Made by a program: the position numbers and the translations under genes. Below the pieces are notes generated by a model. That model was given only the letters and a program-made list of their open reading frames with translations. It was not told the origin of the DNA and did no database searches. DNA of 64,000 bases from Paraniabella ginsengisoli (lineage in GTDB: Bacteria; Bacteroidota; Bacteroidia; Chitinophagales; Chitinophagaceae), in assembly GCF_022513635.1 (NCBI RefSeq), contig NZ_JAKWBL010000004.1, positions 1,116,001 through 1,180,000 on the forward strand. Reading direction: 5' to 3'. This document shows positions 38,099 to 48,031 of the stretch, one piece after another (the first letter of the stretch is position 1; the number at the start of each line of letters is the position of its first letter).

Positions 38099-40518
38099 AT
38101 GAAGAAATCCGTAAGAATTTTTTGGCGATTGTTTTTTATAGGAATGGGATTGTTTATTGCGATTCTCCTCATGGCCAATTTTGGTGTGTTTGGTAAAATG
38201 CCTTCTATTGAAGAACTTGAAAATCCAACCATAGCACAGGCATCAGAAGTATTTGCAAGTGATGGCACCTTGATGGGTAAATATTATTTGCCTTCAGGTA
38301 ACAGAAGTATAGTTAAGTATAAAGAAATTTCGCCCAACGTTATTAATGCTTTGGTAGCAACAGAAGATAAAAGGTTTTACGAGCATTCGGGAATTGATAT
38401 AAAGGGAACATTGAGAGCTGTTATTTATGGCGGTTCGGCAGGAGGTGGTAGTACCATTACGCAACAGCTGGCTTTGGCGCTTTTTAATGAGCGTGCCAGA
38501 AACCCTGTAAAAAGAGTGATTCAGAAAGTAAAAGAATGGATCATTGCTGTGAAGCTTGAGCGAAATTTTACGAAGGAAGAAATATTGGCCTTGTATTTAA
38601 ACGCTGTGCCATATCCTGATAATGTATTTGGGATAAGGAATGCAGCTAAAACTTTCTTTCAAAAAGAACCAGGACAGCTTAGTGTAGATGAGGCTGCGCT
38701 GTTGGTAGGTACTATCAATGGTCCAGGCGTTTTTAATCCGCGCCGTAATCCCAAAGCATCAATGGACAGGCGAAATCTTGTTCTTGGCAGGATGGCAGAA
38801 AATGGCAATATAACAGCCGCGGAAGCTGGAAACCTTCAAGCCAAACCTATTACGCTAAATTATAAGAAACCTACAGAGGATTTGGGCTATGCTCCATATT
38901 TCAGAGAAATTTTGAGAGAGGAACTTAAGAAGCTCCTTAAAGATATCAGCAAACCTGATGGATCATCCTATAGTATTTATAATGATGGATTGAAAATCTA
39001 CACAACGATCAATCCTGTTATGCAAATTTATGCCGAGGAAGCGGTGGCAAAACAGGCACCTCAGTTATATAAAAATGTGATCAGGCAGGGTTTTGTTAAG
39101 AATGGAAGTGTTTGGAAAAAACATGAGAATGTGCTGGAGGCTGCGATGAAAAATAGCGAACGATGGAGAAATCTTGCTGACGATGGGTTAAGCGATAAAG
39201 AAATAAAAGCGACTTTTTTGAAAAAACACCGATGAAAGTATTTGCCTGGAACCCGGAGCGATCAAAAGATACGGTGATGACACCGTACGACTCCATCAAA
39301 TACCACAGGTTATTTACACAAGCAGGATTTATGGCAATGGATCCGTTAACAGGCGAAGTAAAAGCCTGGGTTGGTGGTATTGATTTCAAAACCTTCAAGT
39401 ACGATCATGCCAACTTGAATACCAAACGGCAGGTTGGGTCAACCATTAAGCCTTTGTTATACGGCGAGGCTGTTGAAGAATTGAACTTTACCCCTGAAAC
39501 TCCTGTTCAGGATGTACAGCAAAATTTTGGAGGTGGCAGGCTTGTGCCTGCAACAGGAGGAACCTGTACCGGCCGTACAATGCCTATGGCAAATGCCCTT
39601 GCTTGGTCGAGAAACTGTGCCACAGCCTATATTATGAAACAGGTTGGGCCGGGTAAATTTGTAGACTTTTTGCAAAGAATAGGCGTTCCCACAAAAGTAG
39701 CCCCACATCCGTCCATTGCCCTGGGTTCCTGCGAACTTTCATTGTTTGAGATGATGTGGGCTTATTCTATGTTTGGCGGACGTGGATTTTCTACAAAGCC
39801 CTATTATATTAGCAGAATAGAAGACAGAAATGGAAATGTAATTAAACGTTTCGATTATAGTGCAAACCGCAGAGAGGCCATCAGCGAAGCTACAGCATAC
39901 ATCATGTCTAGAATGATGCAGGGGCCGGTTGATAAAGGTACAGCAGCCGGACTTCGCGCCAGGTTAGGTGCCGCAGAAATGGCTGGGAAAACAGGTACAA
40001 CGAACGACAATAGTGATGCCTGGTTTATGGGTTTTGTACCACAATTAATGGGCGGGGTTTGGGTTGGAAGTGATGATAGGTTTATTCGCAATGAAGGTGC
40101 AGGTGGAATGGGCAGTAGTGCGGCAAGACCTATTTGGGAATATTTCTTTAAAAAGGTGTATGCTAATGAAGACTTAGGGATAAATAAAGAGGACCGGTTT
40201 ATTGAACCTCCATCGCTAAGCAATGATGCAGTTAGTGCTGATCCTTCTTCTTTTGTTTTGGATGACAGCATAGAACCGAGCGCCGCAGGCGAAGATTTGG
40301 GTGTTGGTAGTGCCGAGGACTATCTGTTGAATAATGGCGAATATATTGGCCCCGAATCTGCGCCAATACCGGAAGATCCGAACAAAATTAAAAAGCCTGC
40401 AAAAGATACCAGCAATAAAAAGAAGGTAAAGGAGAAACCAATTGGGACACCAGAAGAGCCCAAAAAAAGAAGGGCATTTTTAGAAAGATATTCGGAAAAA
40501 AAGAAGATTAAGGGTTGA
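38099..40518 (+). CDS. Class A penicillin-binding protein 1A (one frameshift)
   Basis: About 806 residues. The N-terminal membrane anchor (WRLFFIGMGLFIAILLMANF) precedes the GT51 glycosyltransferase domain with EDKRFYEHSGIDIKGTLRA and GGSTITQQLALALF. In the transpeptidase domain the SxxK motif is in QVGSTIKPLLYGEA, SxN in SRNCATAY and KTG in AGKTGTTNDNSDAWFMGF. One T is missing in the run at 39214-39219 (true reading ATFFEKTPMKVFAWN). The C-terminal tail is acidic then lysine-rich (KKKVKEKPIG). Polymerises and cross-links peptidoglycan at the inner membrane. Confidence 0.95.
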
Positions 40519-40845
40519 TTGAAACTATAAAAATACGGTCTGACAGTTTCGTCTGACCATTACCGGGAAAGCGGGAATGTGTTGCTTATATGGGATGCCA
40601 TATATTATACAGTTGAATGGAGCGACGCAATTTTGATGCTATATATTTAGTGCCGGGTTCATAAAATAGTTACATATCATTTCTACTTTTTAAAGAATAA
40701 CCAGGCTTTAAGCTTTTCAAATCCTTCTTTTTTTAAAGATCATCCTTAATAAAGGTAATCTTTAGAGGAAATCATATCTATCTTCTTTCGCTGTTGCGTG
40801 TTATATTTGCACGAATTTTACTCATATTAAATTACTTTGTAGTAT
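40519..40845. other. 327-bp intergenic region between PBP1A and the alpha-oxoamine synthase
   Basis: It contains an imperfect hairpin GGTCTGACAGTTTCGTCTGACC at 40538-40559, repeat copy B, and a Bacteroidota -7 box TATATTTG at 40802-40809, 37 bp before the next ATG. No coding frame seen. Confidence 0.6.
40583..40662 (+). repeat. Intergenic GAGCGWNGCAA repeat, copy B
   Basis: TTATATGGGATG, 22 bp with CCATATATTATACAGTTGAA, GAGCGACGCAATTTTGATG, then CTATATATTTAGTGCCGGG. GATGCYATATATT occurs twice within this copy. Confidence 0.7.
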
Positions 40846-42111
40846 ATGGCAGATATTTTTGAAAGATTATTGAAGAATTACGGACCAATAGGCCAGCACC
40901 GCGAAAGAGCACACGGATATTTTGCATTTCCGAAACTCGAAGGTGAAATAGGCAGCCGCATGAAATTTAGAGGTAATGATGTTATTGTATGGAGCTTAAA
41001 TAATTATTTAGGATTGGCGAATCATCCTGAAGTCAGGAAAGCTGATGCAGACGGTGCTGCAGAATTTGGTTTAGCCCTGCCCATGGGTGCACGTATGATG
41101 AGCGGAAACAGCAACCTGCACGAACAATTGGAAGCAGAGCTGGCCGCATTTGAAGGCAAGGAAGATGCGGTTTTGCTGAATTTTGGTTACCAGGGTATGG
41201 TAAGCGTTATTGATGTGCTTTGCAGCCGCCATGATGTGATCGTTTACGACGCGGAAAGCCACGCCTGTATTATAGACGGATTAAGATTGCACCCCGGCCA
41301 TCGTTTTGTTTTCAAACATAACAATATCGAAGATTTCGAAAAGCAAATGCAGCGCGCTACTGCTTATATCGAAAAGCAAAATAAAGGTGGCGGCATACTG
41401 GTAATTACAGAAGGTGTATTTGGAATGGCCGGTGATCAGGGAAAACTGAAAGAAATTGCTGATCTGAAAAGTAAATATGATTTCAGGTTGTTGGTTGATG
41501 ACGCACACGGTTTTGGAACGCTTGGAGAAACAGGTGCCGGTGCTGGTGAGGCGCAGGGCGTACAGGATCAGATTGATATTTATTTTTCAACCTTTGCAAA
41601 ATCGATGGCTTCAATTGGTGCTTTTGTTACAGGCGATAGAAAGATCATCGATTATATACGGTACAACATTCGCAGCCAGATTTTTGCCAAAAGCTTACCA
41701 ATGCCGTTGGTTGTTGGTAATTTAAAAAGATTGGAGTTATTAAAAACCCGTCCCGAGCTCAAAGCAAAACTTTGGGAAAATGCACTTAAGCTACAGCAGG
41801 GTTTAAAAGATAGAGGATTTGATATTGGTAATACCGATTCGGTTGTTACACCTATATATATGAAAGGTGGAGTGGAAGAAGCAACCGCAATGGTAATGGA
41901 TCTTAGAGAAAACTATAAAATATTCTGCTCAATAGTAGTGTACCCGGTAATTCCCCGCGGACATATTATTTACAGGTTAATACCAACAGCATCACATACA
42001 GACGAAGATATACAGCTAACGCTGGAAGCCTTTACTGCCGTTAAAGAAAAGCTGGATGCCGGGTCTTATAAAACAAATGCTATTCCGGATATGGCTGATG
42101 CAAGAAAATAA
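40846..42111 (+). CDS. Alpha-oxoamine synthase (serine palmitoyltransferase or cysteate acyltransferase-like)
   Basis: 421 residues, intact, PLP-dependent. VWSLNNYLGLANHPEVRKAD and GARMMSGNSNLHEQLEAELA mark the alpha-oxoamine synthase family. LVDDAHGFGTLG holds the PLP-ring Asp/His, and YFSTFAKSMASIGAFVTG the PLP lysine. The C-terminal VYPVIPRGHIIYRLIPTASH is typical. Members condense an acyl-CoA/ACP with an amino acid: glycine (Kbl), alanine (BioF), serine (Spt) or cysteate (sulfonolipid capnine). In Bacteroidota lacking biotin or threonine genes alongside, a sphingolipid or sulfonolipid role is most likely. Which of the two cannot be read from sequence alone. Confidence 0.88.
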   Translation: MADIFERLLKNYGPIGQHRERAHGYFAFPKLEGEIGSRMKFRGNDVIVWSLNNYLGLANHPEVRKADADGAAEFGLALPMGARMMSGNSNLHEQLEAELAAFEGKEDAVLLNFGYQGMVSVIDVLCSRHDVIVYDAESHACIIDGLRLHPGHRFVFKHNNIEDFEKQMQRATAYIEKQNKGGGILVITEGVFGMAGDQGKLKEIADLKSKYDFRLLVDDAHGFGTLGETGAGAGEAQGVQDQIDIYFSTFAKSMASIGAFVTGDRKIIDYIRYNIRSQIFAKSLPMPLVVGNLKRLELLKTRPELKAKLWENALKLQQGLKDRGFDIGNTDSVVTPIYMKGGVEEATAMVMDLRENYKIFCSIVVYPVIPRGHIIYRLIPTASHTDEDIQLTLEAFTAVKEKLDAGSYKTNAIPDMADARK

Positions 42112-42141
42112 TGAGCAATCCTAAATTGCTTTAAAATAATA

Positions 42142-42171
42142 AACCCCTGCAATTGCAGGGGTTATTTTTTT
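42142..42171. terminator. Perfect-palindrome terminator
   Basis: AACCCCTGCAATTGCAGGGG TT (22 bp, fully symmetric) followed by A then seven T. It lies between convergent oxoamine synthase and secreted-protein genes; works for the plus strand and possibly both. Confidence 0.85.
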
Positions 42172-42189
42172 ATCGGGAATAAGTTATAC

Positions 42190-42594
42190 TTATTTTACTC
42201 TGTTTACTGCTACTTCGTTTACGATTTTTTTGCTGTTGCTTACATTATAAACACTTACAGTTTTACCTTTAATGTTAGAGATAGTAAAAGTAAGGTCATA
42301 CTCGCTGTAAACGTCGTTGTCAAATTGATAATTACGTACAATTTTTTTACCGCTTACTTTTTCGTTGTAAAGAACATTACCATCGTTGTCTGTAACAGAT
42401 ACGAAGAAGATTTCGTTTGCTTTATTGTCTAAAGAAAGTCTGTAAACAGGCAGGTCATTTACATTACCTACATAGCTGATCTCGCCTTTTTTATCTTCAT
42501 CGTTTACTGCAAATGCAGGAGCAGCGATAGAGGTTGCGAAAAGAGTTACTAAAGCTAAAGCGAAAGTTTTTGTTTTTGATAAATATGTTTTCAT
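42190..42594 (-). CDS. Secreted protein of unknown function, Bacteroidota type
   Basis: 134 residues. The signal peptide MKTYLSKTKTFALALVTLF ends SIAAPAFA. The mature part is a single beta-rich domain (NVNDLPVYRLSLDNKANEIF, FVSVTDNDGNVLYNEKVSGK) resembling the small beta-sandwich proteins abundant in Chitinophagaceae. Function unknown. It follows a 34-residue peptide gene on the same strand by 71 bp and may be on the same transcript. Ends at a bidirectional terminator. Confidence 0.75.
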   Translation of the reverse strand: MKTYLSKTKTFALALVTLFATSIAAPAFAVNDEDKKGEISYVGNVNDLPVYRLSLDNKANEIFFVSVTDNDGNVLYNEKVSGKKIVRNYQFDNDVYSEYDLTFTISNIKGKTVSVYNVSNSKKIVNEVAVNRVK

Positions 42595-42665
42595 TGTATA
42601 AAGTTTTATATTTTTTAAAAATTAATTATTGTTTTAAAAATGGGCCTGTTTATTCAGGCATCCAT

Positions 42666-42770
42666 TTATTTTGTTTGCTTTGAAACCGGTCCGCTGGTGG
42701 TCAAAGTGTTTGCAAATAATAACCCTAATTCGTAGGCTACTTTTTTTGCTTGTAAAAGAACTGTTTTCAT
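42666..42770 (-). CDS. Orphan 34-residue peptide with a strong ribosome binding site
   Basis: Reads MKTVLLQAKKVAYELGLLFA then NTLTTSGPVSKQTK. An amphipathic/hydrophobic first half is followed by a polar tail. AAAAAAAGGAGACAATT precedes the ATG, giving GGAG at 6-nt spacing. That is rare in this phylum, where most genes in the window lack a Shine-Dalgarno. A consensus promoter stands ~150 bp upstream (42922-42953). I recognise no family. It could be a leader peptide for the downstream secreted protein. Confidence 0.5.
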   Translation of the reverse strand: MKTVLLQAKKVAYELGLLFANTLTTSGPVSKQTK

Positions 42771-43351
42771 AATTGTCTCCTTTTTTTAAATTCTTCAAAT
42801 AATTTCTCGTCACAATATGGACCTAATCGCCAGGCGGCAAACAAAACGAGACAAGCGAAAGTTGGTTTTGAGCTCTTACCTAATCATACCGGTATTTTGT
42901 ATTGATTATGTATTTATAACACAAAGATAGAACCTGTGAAAGCCTGTTGCAAACCATTATATGCCTCTTTTCAGGAGGCTGAAATTTTAAAAAGTCGTTT
43001 CAATAAATTGTTTATCAATTATTTATAAGTTTAAATCTAATGACGTCCAAAGGTCAAACTGTGTTGGAAAATAATTGTAATAGCGACTTTTTCAGGCTGA
43101 ATTTTTTATTTCTACCTTGTTCTCTATTGATAAATGGGTATTGCTTTTAAGTCTATATTCATAATTATAGCTTGCTGGTAAGTCAGATGTTTGATGCGTA
43201 CAATATTCTTCCAAATCGCTCTATTCAATTTTTGCATAAGTCGCTTTTGAAAAGTATAAAAATGCCCTCATCTGTGTAAAAATTATTACCTTAACGGCCT
43301 TTATTATCCGCGATGGAATTAAAATAAACAGAACATATAATTTATAGAATA
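42771..43351. other. 581-bp gap upstream of PEP carboxylase
   Basis: Contains the minus-strand promoter at 42922-42953 and the 5' leader of the 34-residue peptide. The part from 42960 to 43351 is AT-rich with no frame, hairpin or repeat that I can support; it presumably carries the PEP carboxylase promoter. Confidence 0.5.
42922..42953 (-). promoter_or_regulatory. Bacteroidota-type promoter (TTTG-N20-TATCTTTG)
   Basis: On the minus strand TTTG (42950-42953) stands 20 bp before TATCTTTG (42929-42922), a near-perfect match to the -33/-7 consensus of the main Bacteroidota sigma factor. It directs transcription toward the 34-residue peptide and the secreted protein. Confidence 0.7.
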
Positions 43352-45935
43352 ATGGATATTGCTGTTAGCAAGAGTTTGCATCATTTCAGGACAGAAGTCG
43401 GTACAAGGTTTCAACTATATAATAGCCTCTTTACTTCGCTTCCCTTTCATAAAATGGAAAAGACGGTATTTTACTGTCGCTTTTTTCGAGCAACTGTGAA
43501 GAAGGATATGCTAAGTCACAAAGCCCTGTTGATATAATAAACGAGTTTTTTAATAAACACACCACCTTAACCACGGAAAATGAAAAGCTTGATCTTTTGT
43601 TCAAGTTCAATCAGTACGTAGAAAGACAGGTCGTTTTGTTTGATGCTTTGGAAGACGCTGCTTACAAAAACACGCACGATCTTAGCGGGGCGGGCACTTT
43701 AAAGCAGGTAATGGGTGATGTGATGCAGAACAACAATGCCGAGGCACTTGCTGAAGTGTTGAGAACATTTGGTGTAAGATTAGTGCTTACTGCGCATCCA
43801 ACGCAGTTTTATCCGGGATCCGTTTTGGGTATCATACACGATCTTAGCCGTGCGCTTATTAAAAATGACTCGGTTGAAATAAATACGTATTTGCAACAAT
43901 TAGGTAAAACACCTTTTCTTAAAAAGAAAAAGCCAACACCTTTTGATGAAGCCATAAGCCTGGTGTGGTTTTTAGAAAATGTATTTTATACAGCTGCCGG
44001 GCGCATTGTCAACGAATTAAAAAGCCAGTTCCCTGGTGCGGTATCAGATCAGAATGCTGTACTGCAAATGGGTTTTTGGCCGGGCGGAGATAGAGACGGT
44101 AATCCCTTTGTAAAGTGTGATACAACTTTAAAGGTAGCTGATGCGTTACGTAGCGCTATTCTGAAATGTTATTATCTGGATGTTAGACGTTTAAAACGCA
44201 GGCTTACTTTCCACGGCGTTGAAGAGCCTATCGCCGAACTGGAAACAAAATTATATGATAACGTTTTTGTTCCGGGTTTTGAGATCAACATAACTACCAA
44301 AGAAATAAAAGATACGCTGGTAAGTATAAAAAAATTTTGGAGGAGAGCCATAACTCTTTGTTTACATCTCAGGTACAAAGCCTTATTAATAAGATTGATC
44401 TTTTTGGTTTATACTTTGCTTCGCTTGATATTCGCCAGGACAGCGGCATACATCAAAAATTACTAAATTGCAGCCGCCAAAAGCGGCGGTATTATTCCGG
44501 GTAACTACGTAGAGTTGAGCGAATCAGATAAAATAAAAGCGCTGCTTAATATTGAAGGGAAAGTCAATACCGATATCTACGATGATGAAGTGATTAAAGA
44601 TACAGCCCAGATTCCCACTGTTGTTGCGGAAATACAAAAGGCTAACGGAGAAGCCGGATGCAACCGTTATGTTATCAGCCATTGTGAAAGTACCCTGAAT
44701 ATTATTGAAGTGTTCGCATTATTTAAAATGCAGGGTTTTGCCAACGATGAGATTAATGTGGATATAGTTCCTTTGTTTGAAACTATTGATGATTTAGGAA
44801 ATGCTGCTGAGATTATGAAGAGCTTGTATAGTATTCCTGCTTATAAAGAACACCTGAAACGCCGCAATAATACGCAAACTATAATGTTGGGCTTTAGTGA
44901 TGGTACTAAAGATGGCGGATATCTTATGGCTAACTGGAGTATTTATCGAGCCAAAGAAGAACTGACGCGCATTACAAAATATTATGGTGTTGAAGTAGTC
45001 TTCTTTGATGGAAGAGGTGGTCCGCCCTCGCGCGGTGGTGGTAAAACACATAAGTTCTACGCATCGATGGGAAGCAATATCTCAAACAGGGAAATTCAAC
45101 TTACTATACAGGGACAAACGATCAGCTCAAATTTTGGGATTATAGATTCGGCACAATACAACCTTGAACAATTATTAAATGCTGGTATAACAAACAACCT
45201 TTATGCAGACAGGCATGCTCCGCTAACAGGTAAACAGGAAGAACTGTTACAGGAGCTTTCCTCTTACGGGTTTGATGAGTATAAAAAATTAAAAGAGCAT
45301 CCTTTGCTGGCAAGTTATCTGTACGAAGTGAGTCCACTTAGATTTTATAGCGAAACAAATATTGGCAGCCGCCCTGCAAAACGTGGTAAATCGCAAGGAG
45401 GCATTTCGCTTAAAGATTTGCGGGCTATACCATTTGCTGGTGCCTGGAGCCAGTTAAAACAAAACGTTCCTGGCTTTTACGGCGTTGGATCTGCTCTGAA
45501 AAAATGGAATATATTGGACGTTTTGAAGAAGTAGAAAAGCTGTATCAGACTTCTTTATTCTTTAAAACACTGATTGATAATTGTGAAATGGCGATGTCTA
45601 AATCTTATTTCCCGCTTACCCAATACATAGCGAATGATGAAACTTATGGTGAGATGTGGAATATGATTTTTGAAGAGTATAAACTCACGCTTGAATATGT
45701 TTTAAAACTTTCCGGCAACGACTCATTAATGGGAAATTATCCGGTTGATAAACTTTCTATTTCTATGCGTGAAAGAATTGTTTTGCCGTTGCTTACCATT
45801 CAGCAGTATGCGCTCTGTAAAATCCGGGAAATTGAGGCTGGTAATGATGATGGCGACGGCATAAAAGACACCTATGGTAAACTGGTTATGCGTTGTTCAT
45901 TTGGTATTATCAACGCTGGCAGAAATTCTGCCTAA
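43352..45935 (+). CDS. ppc: Phosphoenolpyruvate carboxylase (four frameshifts)
   Basis: About 861 residues. It carboxylates PEP to oxaloacetate (anaplerotic). Catalytic LTAHPTQFYPGS is near residue 150. FWPGGDRDGNPFV, GFSDGTKDGGYLMANW and FFDGRGGPPSRGGGKTHKFY are the substrate loops. LRAIPFAGAWSQLKQNVPGF YGVGSAL is near the C-terminus. Breaks: one G missing at 43465-43466, one A at 44328-44334, one extra T at 44468-44469, one A missing at 45499-45504. Each repair continues the family sequence, so the gene is probably intact in the organism. The C-terminus (NAGRNSA) lies close to the usual NTG end. Confidence 0.95.
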
Positions 45936-46238
45936 AAAGAATATTAAAATTAAAGCCGGAGTTTATAATTAAACTTCGGCTTTTTATTTTATAACATTTT
46001 ACTTTTGAAACACATGCTTACATTTGTTCATGTAATACGGATTTGTTTAAACTTATTTTTTACCACATAAAAATATAGGCTTTATGATAAATAGGAAACA
46101 TAAATACACATAATCGTTCATTTTCCAGAGGCTATGTTCCGCCTACGGCGGATACTATATATCCTCAAATGGAGAAATGCTATGTATCTATGTGTTTTAT
46201 AAAAAGTCTAACAAGTTCAACAATAAAAAAATACACGG
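45936..46238. other. 303-bp gap after ppc with terminator and inverted repeats
   Basis: Terminator AAAGCCGGAGTTTATAATTA then AACTTCGGCTTTTT at 45952-45990. Further on TCCGCCTACGGCGGA (46138-46152) is a perfect hairpin. It is flanked by AAACATAAATACACATA (46096-46112) and TATGTATCTATGTGTTTTAT (46182-46201), roughly inverted. No coding frame. Confidence 0.65.
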
Positions 46239-46808
46239 ATGAAAAACGTCCTCAAATTCTTATTCTCTGGTTTGATAATGTCTATGCTTTTAGCCGCTTG
46301 CAGCAACACTACCAGTAATGATCCTAACGCTGTATTACAAGAATTCTTTGAACATCTGGCCAAAAAGGATATTGATGGAGCATCGAAATATGTAACGAGC
46401 GATAGCAAACCAACCATGCAAATGATGAAAAAAGGTTTGGATATGGCTGAAAAAATGAAAGACTCATTGCCGCAGTCAGACCCTATGAAAGATTTTGAAG
46501 ATGTAGCATTTGAGCCAGCCAAAATAATGGGTGATTCCGCATTCGTCACTGTAAAGAGTAGAAGTCGGCAGCGCCCCGATGCAGAATTCAAGCTGCTCAA
46601 ACAGAGTGATGGCTGGAAAGTAGACTTTACTATGGGAACGCTGATGCGCATGGGTACAAAAAGTCTGAAAGAGCAGAATATGGATGATACCTCTGGTATG
46701 AATAGTGAGGAAATGCAGAAGGGTATGGAAATGGCAGACAGTGTGTTGAAAAATATGGATCCGAAAACTTTAGAGGACATACAAAAGAAGCTGGAAAACC
46801 TGAATTGA
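46239..46808 (+). CDS. DUF4878-type lipoprotein
   Basis: 189 residues. A lipoprotein signal peptide has lipobox MLLAAC (Cys ~21), then SNTTSNDPNAVLQEFFEHLA. The NTF2-like DUF4878 domain has FFEHLAKKDIDGASKYVTS, and DAEFKLLKQSDGWKVDFTMG. A C-terminal Met/Lys-rich helix (EEMQKGMEMADSVLKNMDP) is extra. Function unknown. It is followed 47 bp later by a shorter relative, so this looks like a duplicated lipoprotein pair. Confidence 0.8.
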   Translation: MKNVLKFLFSGLIMSMLLAACSNTTSNDPNAVLQEFFEHLAKKDIDGASKYVTSDSKPTMQMMKKGLDMAEKMKDSLPQSDPMKDFEDVAFEPAKIMGDSAFVTVKSRSRQRPDAEFKLLKQSDGWKVDFTMGTLMRMGTKSLKEQNMDDTSGMNSEEMQKGMEMADSVLKNMDPKTLEDIQKKLENLN

Positions 46809-46855
46809 GAAACCTCGGATACCAAGGAACCACCTAAAAATCAAATTATAAACAA

Positions 46856-47257
46856 GTGAAAAAAATCTCAATATTAGCAATAGGAGTCATCGGTTTGCTT
46901 GCATCCTGCAATACAGGATCAGATTCAGAAGCCGCGGAAAGTGATATTGCAGCAGCAACCGGCTTTGTTCAGTCGGCTTTAAAAGGAAAGTATGATAGAG
47001 CAGCAGATTTTATGCTGCACGATTCCCTAAACGATGAAAGGCTCGATGCTGTGTCGCGTATGCAACTTTCTTCTGACGAAAAACAGGGGCTTTGGGACGC
47101 CAGCATCAATATTCATAGCAGAAAGCTGATTAATGATTCTACAAGTATTATCATTTATTCCAATTCATTTCATAAAGAAAACCATGATACTTTGAAAGTG
47201 GTCAAAATAGATGGTAAATGGCTGGTAGATTTTAAATACCTGTTCGACCATGAATAG
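46856..47257 (+). CDS. DUF4878-like lipoprotein, shorter relative
   Basis: 133 residues from a GTG start (GTGAAAAAAATCTC). Lipobox GLLASC (Cys ~18). TGFVQSALKGKYDRAADFML and DTLKVVKIDGKWLVDFKYLF give the same NTF2-like outline as the preceding lipoprotein. Function unknown. Probably the same operon as 46239-46808, and 65 bp upstream of ppa. Confidence 0.75.
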   Translation: MKKISILAIGVIGLLASCNTGSDSEAAESDIAAATGFVQSALKGKYDRAADFMLHDSLNDERLDAVSRMQLSSDEKQGLWDASINIHSRKLINDSTSIIIYSNSFHKENHDTLKVVKIDGKWLVDFKYLFDHE

Positions 47258-47322
47258 AAACTACTATTAAAATCATATTTTTGCAGACTTTAAAAAATAT
47301 CAAAAAAAACCAATAGAGCCTT

Positions 47323-47871
47323 ATGTCAACTATCCAACATCCCTGGCATGGTGTAAGCTACGGTGCAAATGCTCCTGAATATGTGAATGCTATTATCGAA
47401 ATTCCTGAAGGTTCAAGATCGAAATATGAAATAGATAAAGAAACGGGATTGCTCAAGTTGGATAGGGTTATTTATTCTTCCTTCCACTATCCGGTGAACT
47501 ATGGTTTTATCCCTCAAACTTTGGGGCAGGATAATGACCCGCTCGACATTGTGGTATTATGTTCTCAATCTATCCGCTCCTTATGCCTGGTGCAAGCTAA
47601 GGTTATAGGTAATATGCAAATGATTGATAGTGGTGAGCGCGATGATAAATTGATAGCAGTAGCGCTTAATGATCCGTCTGTAAGGCAATACGACAATATT
47701 GATGAGCTGCCGCAACATTTCTTGCTGGAAATGCGTAATTTTTTTGAACAATACAAAGTGCTTGAAGATAAAAAAGTGGTTATTGATACGTTCCAGGATA
47801 AAGAAACGGCATTACCCATTGTTTCGGAAGCAATAGAATATTATAAAGAAAAATACGGGAAACAAGGTTAA
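47323..47871 (+). CDS. ppa: Inorganic pyrophosphatase (family I)
   Basis: 182 residues, intact. It hydrolyses pyrophosphate to phosphate, driving biosynthesis. Active-site segments: EIPEGSRSKYEIDKETGLLK, YPVNYGFIPQTLGQDNDPLD IVVL (metal-binding DxDPxD-like), and later DSGERDDKLIAVALNDP. A TATTTTTG -7-like box stands at 47276-47283. Length fits soluble family I enzymes. Confidence 0.95.
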   Translation: MSTIQHPWHGVSYGANAPEYVNAIIEIPEGSRSKYEIDKETGLLKLDRVIYSSFHYPVNYGFIPQTLGQDNDPLDIVVLCSQSIRSLCLVQAKVIGNMQMIDSGERDDKLIAVALNDPSVRQYDNIDELPQHFLLEMRNFFEQYKVLEDKKVVIDTFQDKETALPIVSEAIEYYKEKYGKQG

Positions 47872-48031
47872 GCATCTCTTAGCGTTTAACCAACCATTTT
47901 TTCTGGCGCAGCGCTTAATTGGAATTAATGCGTGACTATACTTGCATTATTTTATTGGATTGAATGCAACTTTTGATCAAAGAAATGCGTCCTTCCTAAC
48001 TGATAGATAGCTATTAAACAAACACCCCATT

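Noticed and set aside
38099-40518. Programmed frameshifting as an explanation for split genes
   Set aside because: No slippery heptamer plus downstream structure is shared; the breaks occur at random places in many unrelated genes.
43352-43537. Independent 61-residue protein
   Set aside because: It is the N-terminus of PEP carboxylase before the first break at 43465.
43352-45935. PEP carboxylase as a genuine pseudogene
   Set aside because: All four breaks are single bases (mostly in homopolymer runs) and all catalytic motifs are intact, as in the essential genes nearby.
46217-46825. Long minus-strand open frame (202 codons) opposite the lipoprotein gene
   Set aside because: The plus strand has a lipobox, a DUF4878 pattern and a proper start. 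The minus frame is Ser/Phe-rich with no family pattern and arises from codon mirror effects.
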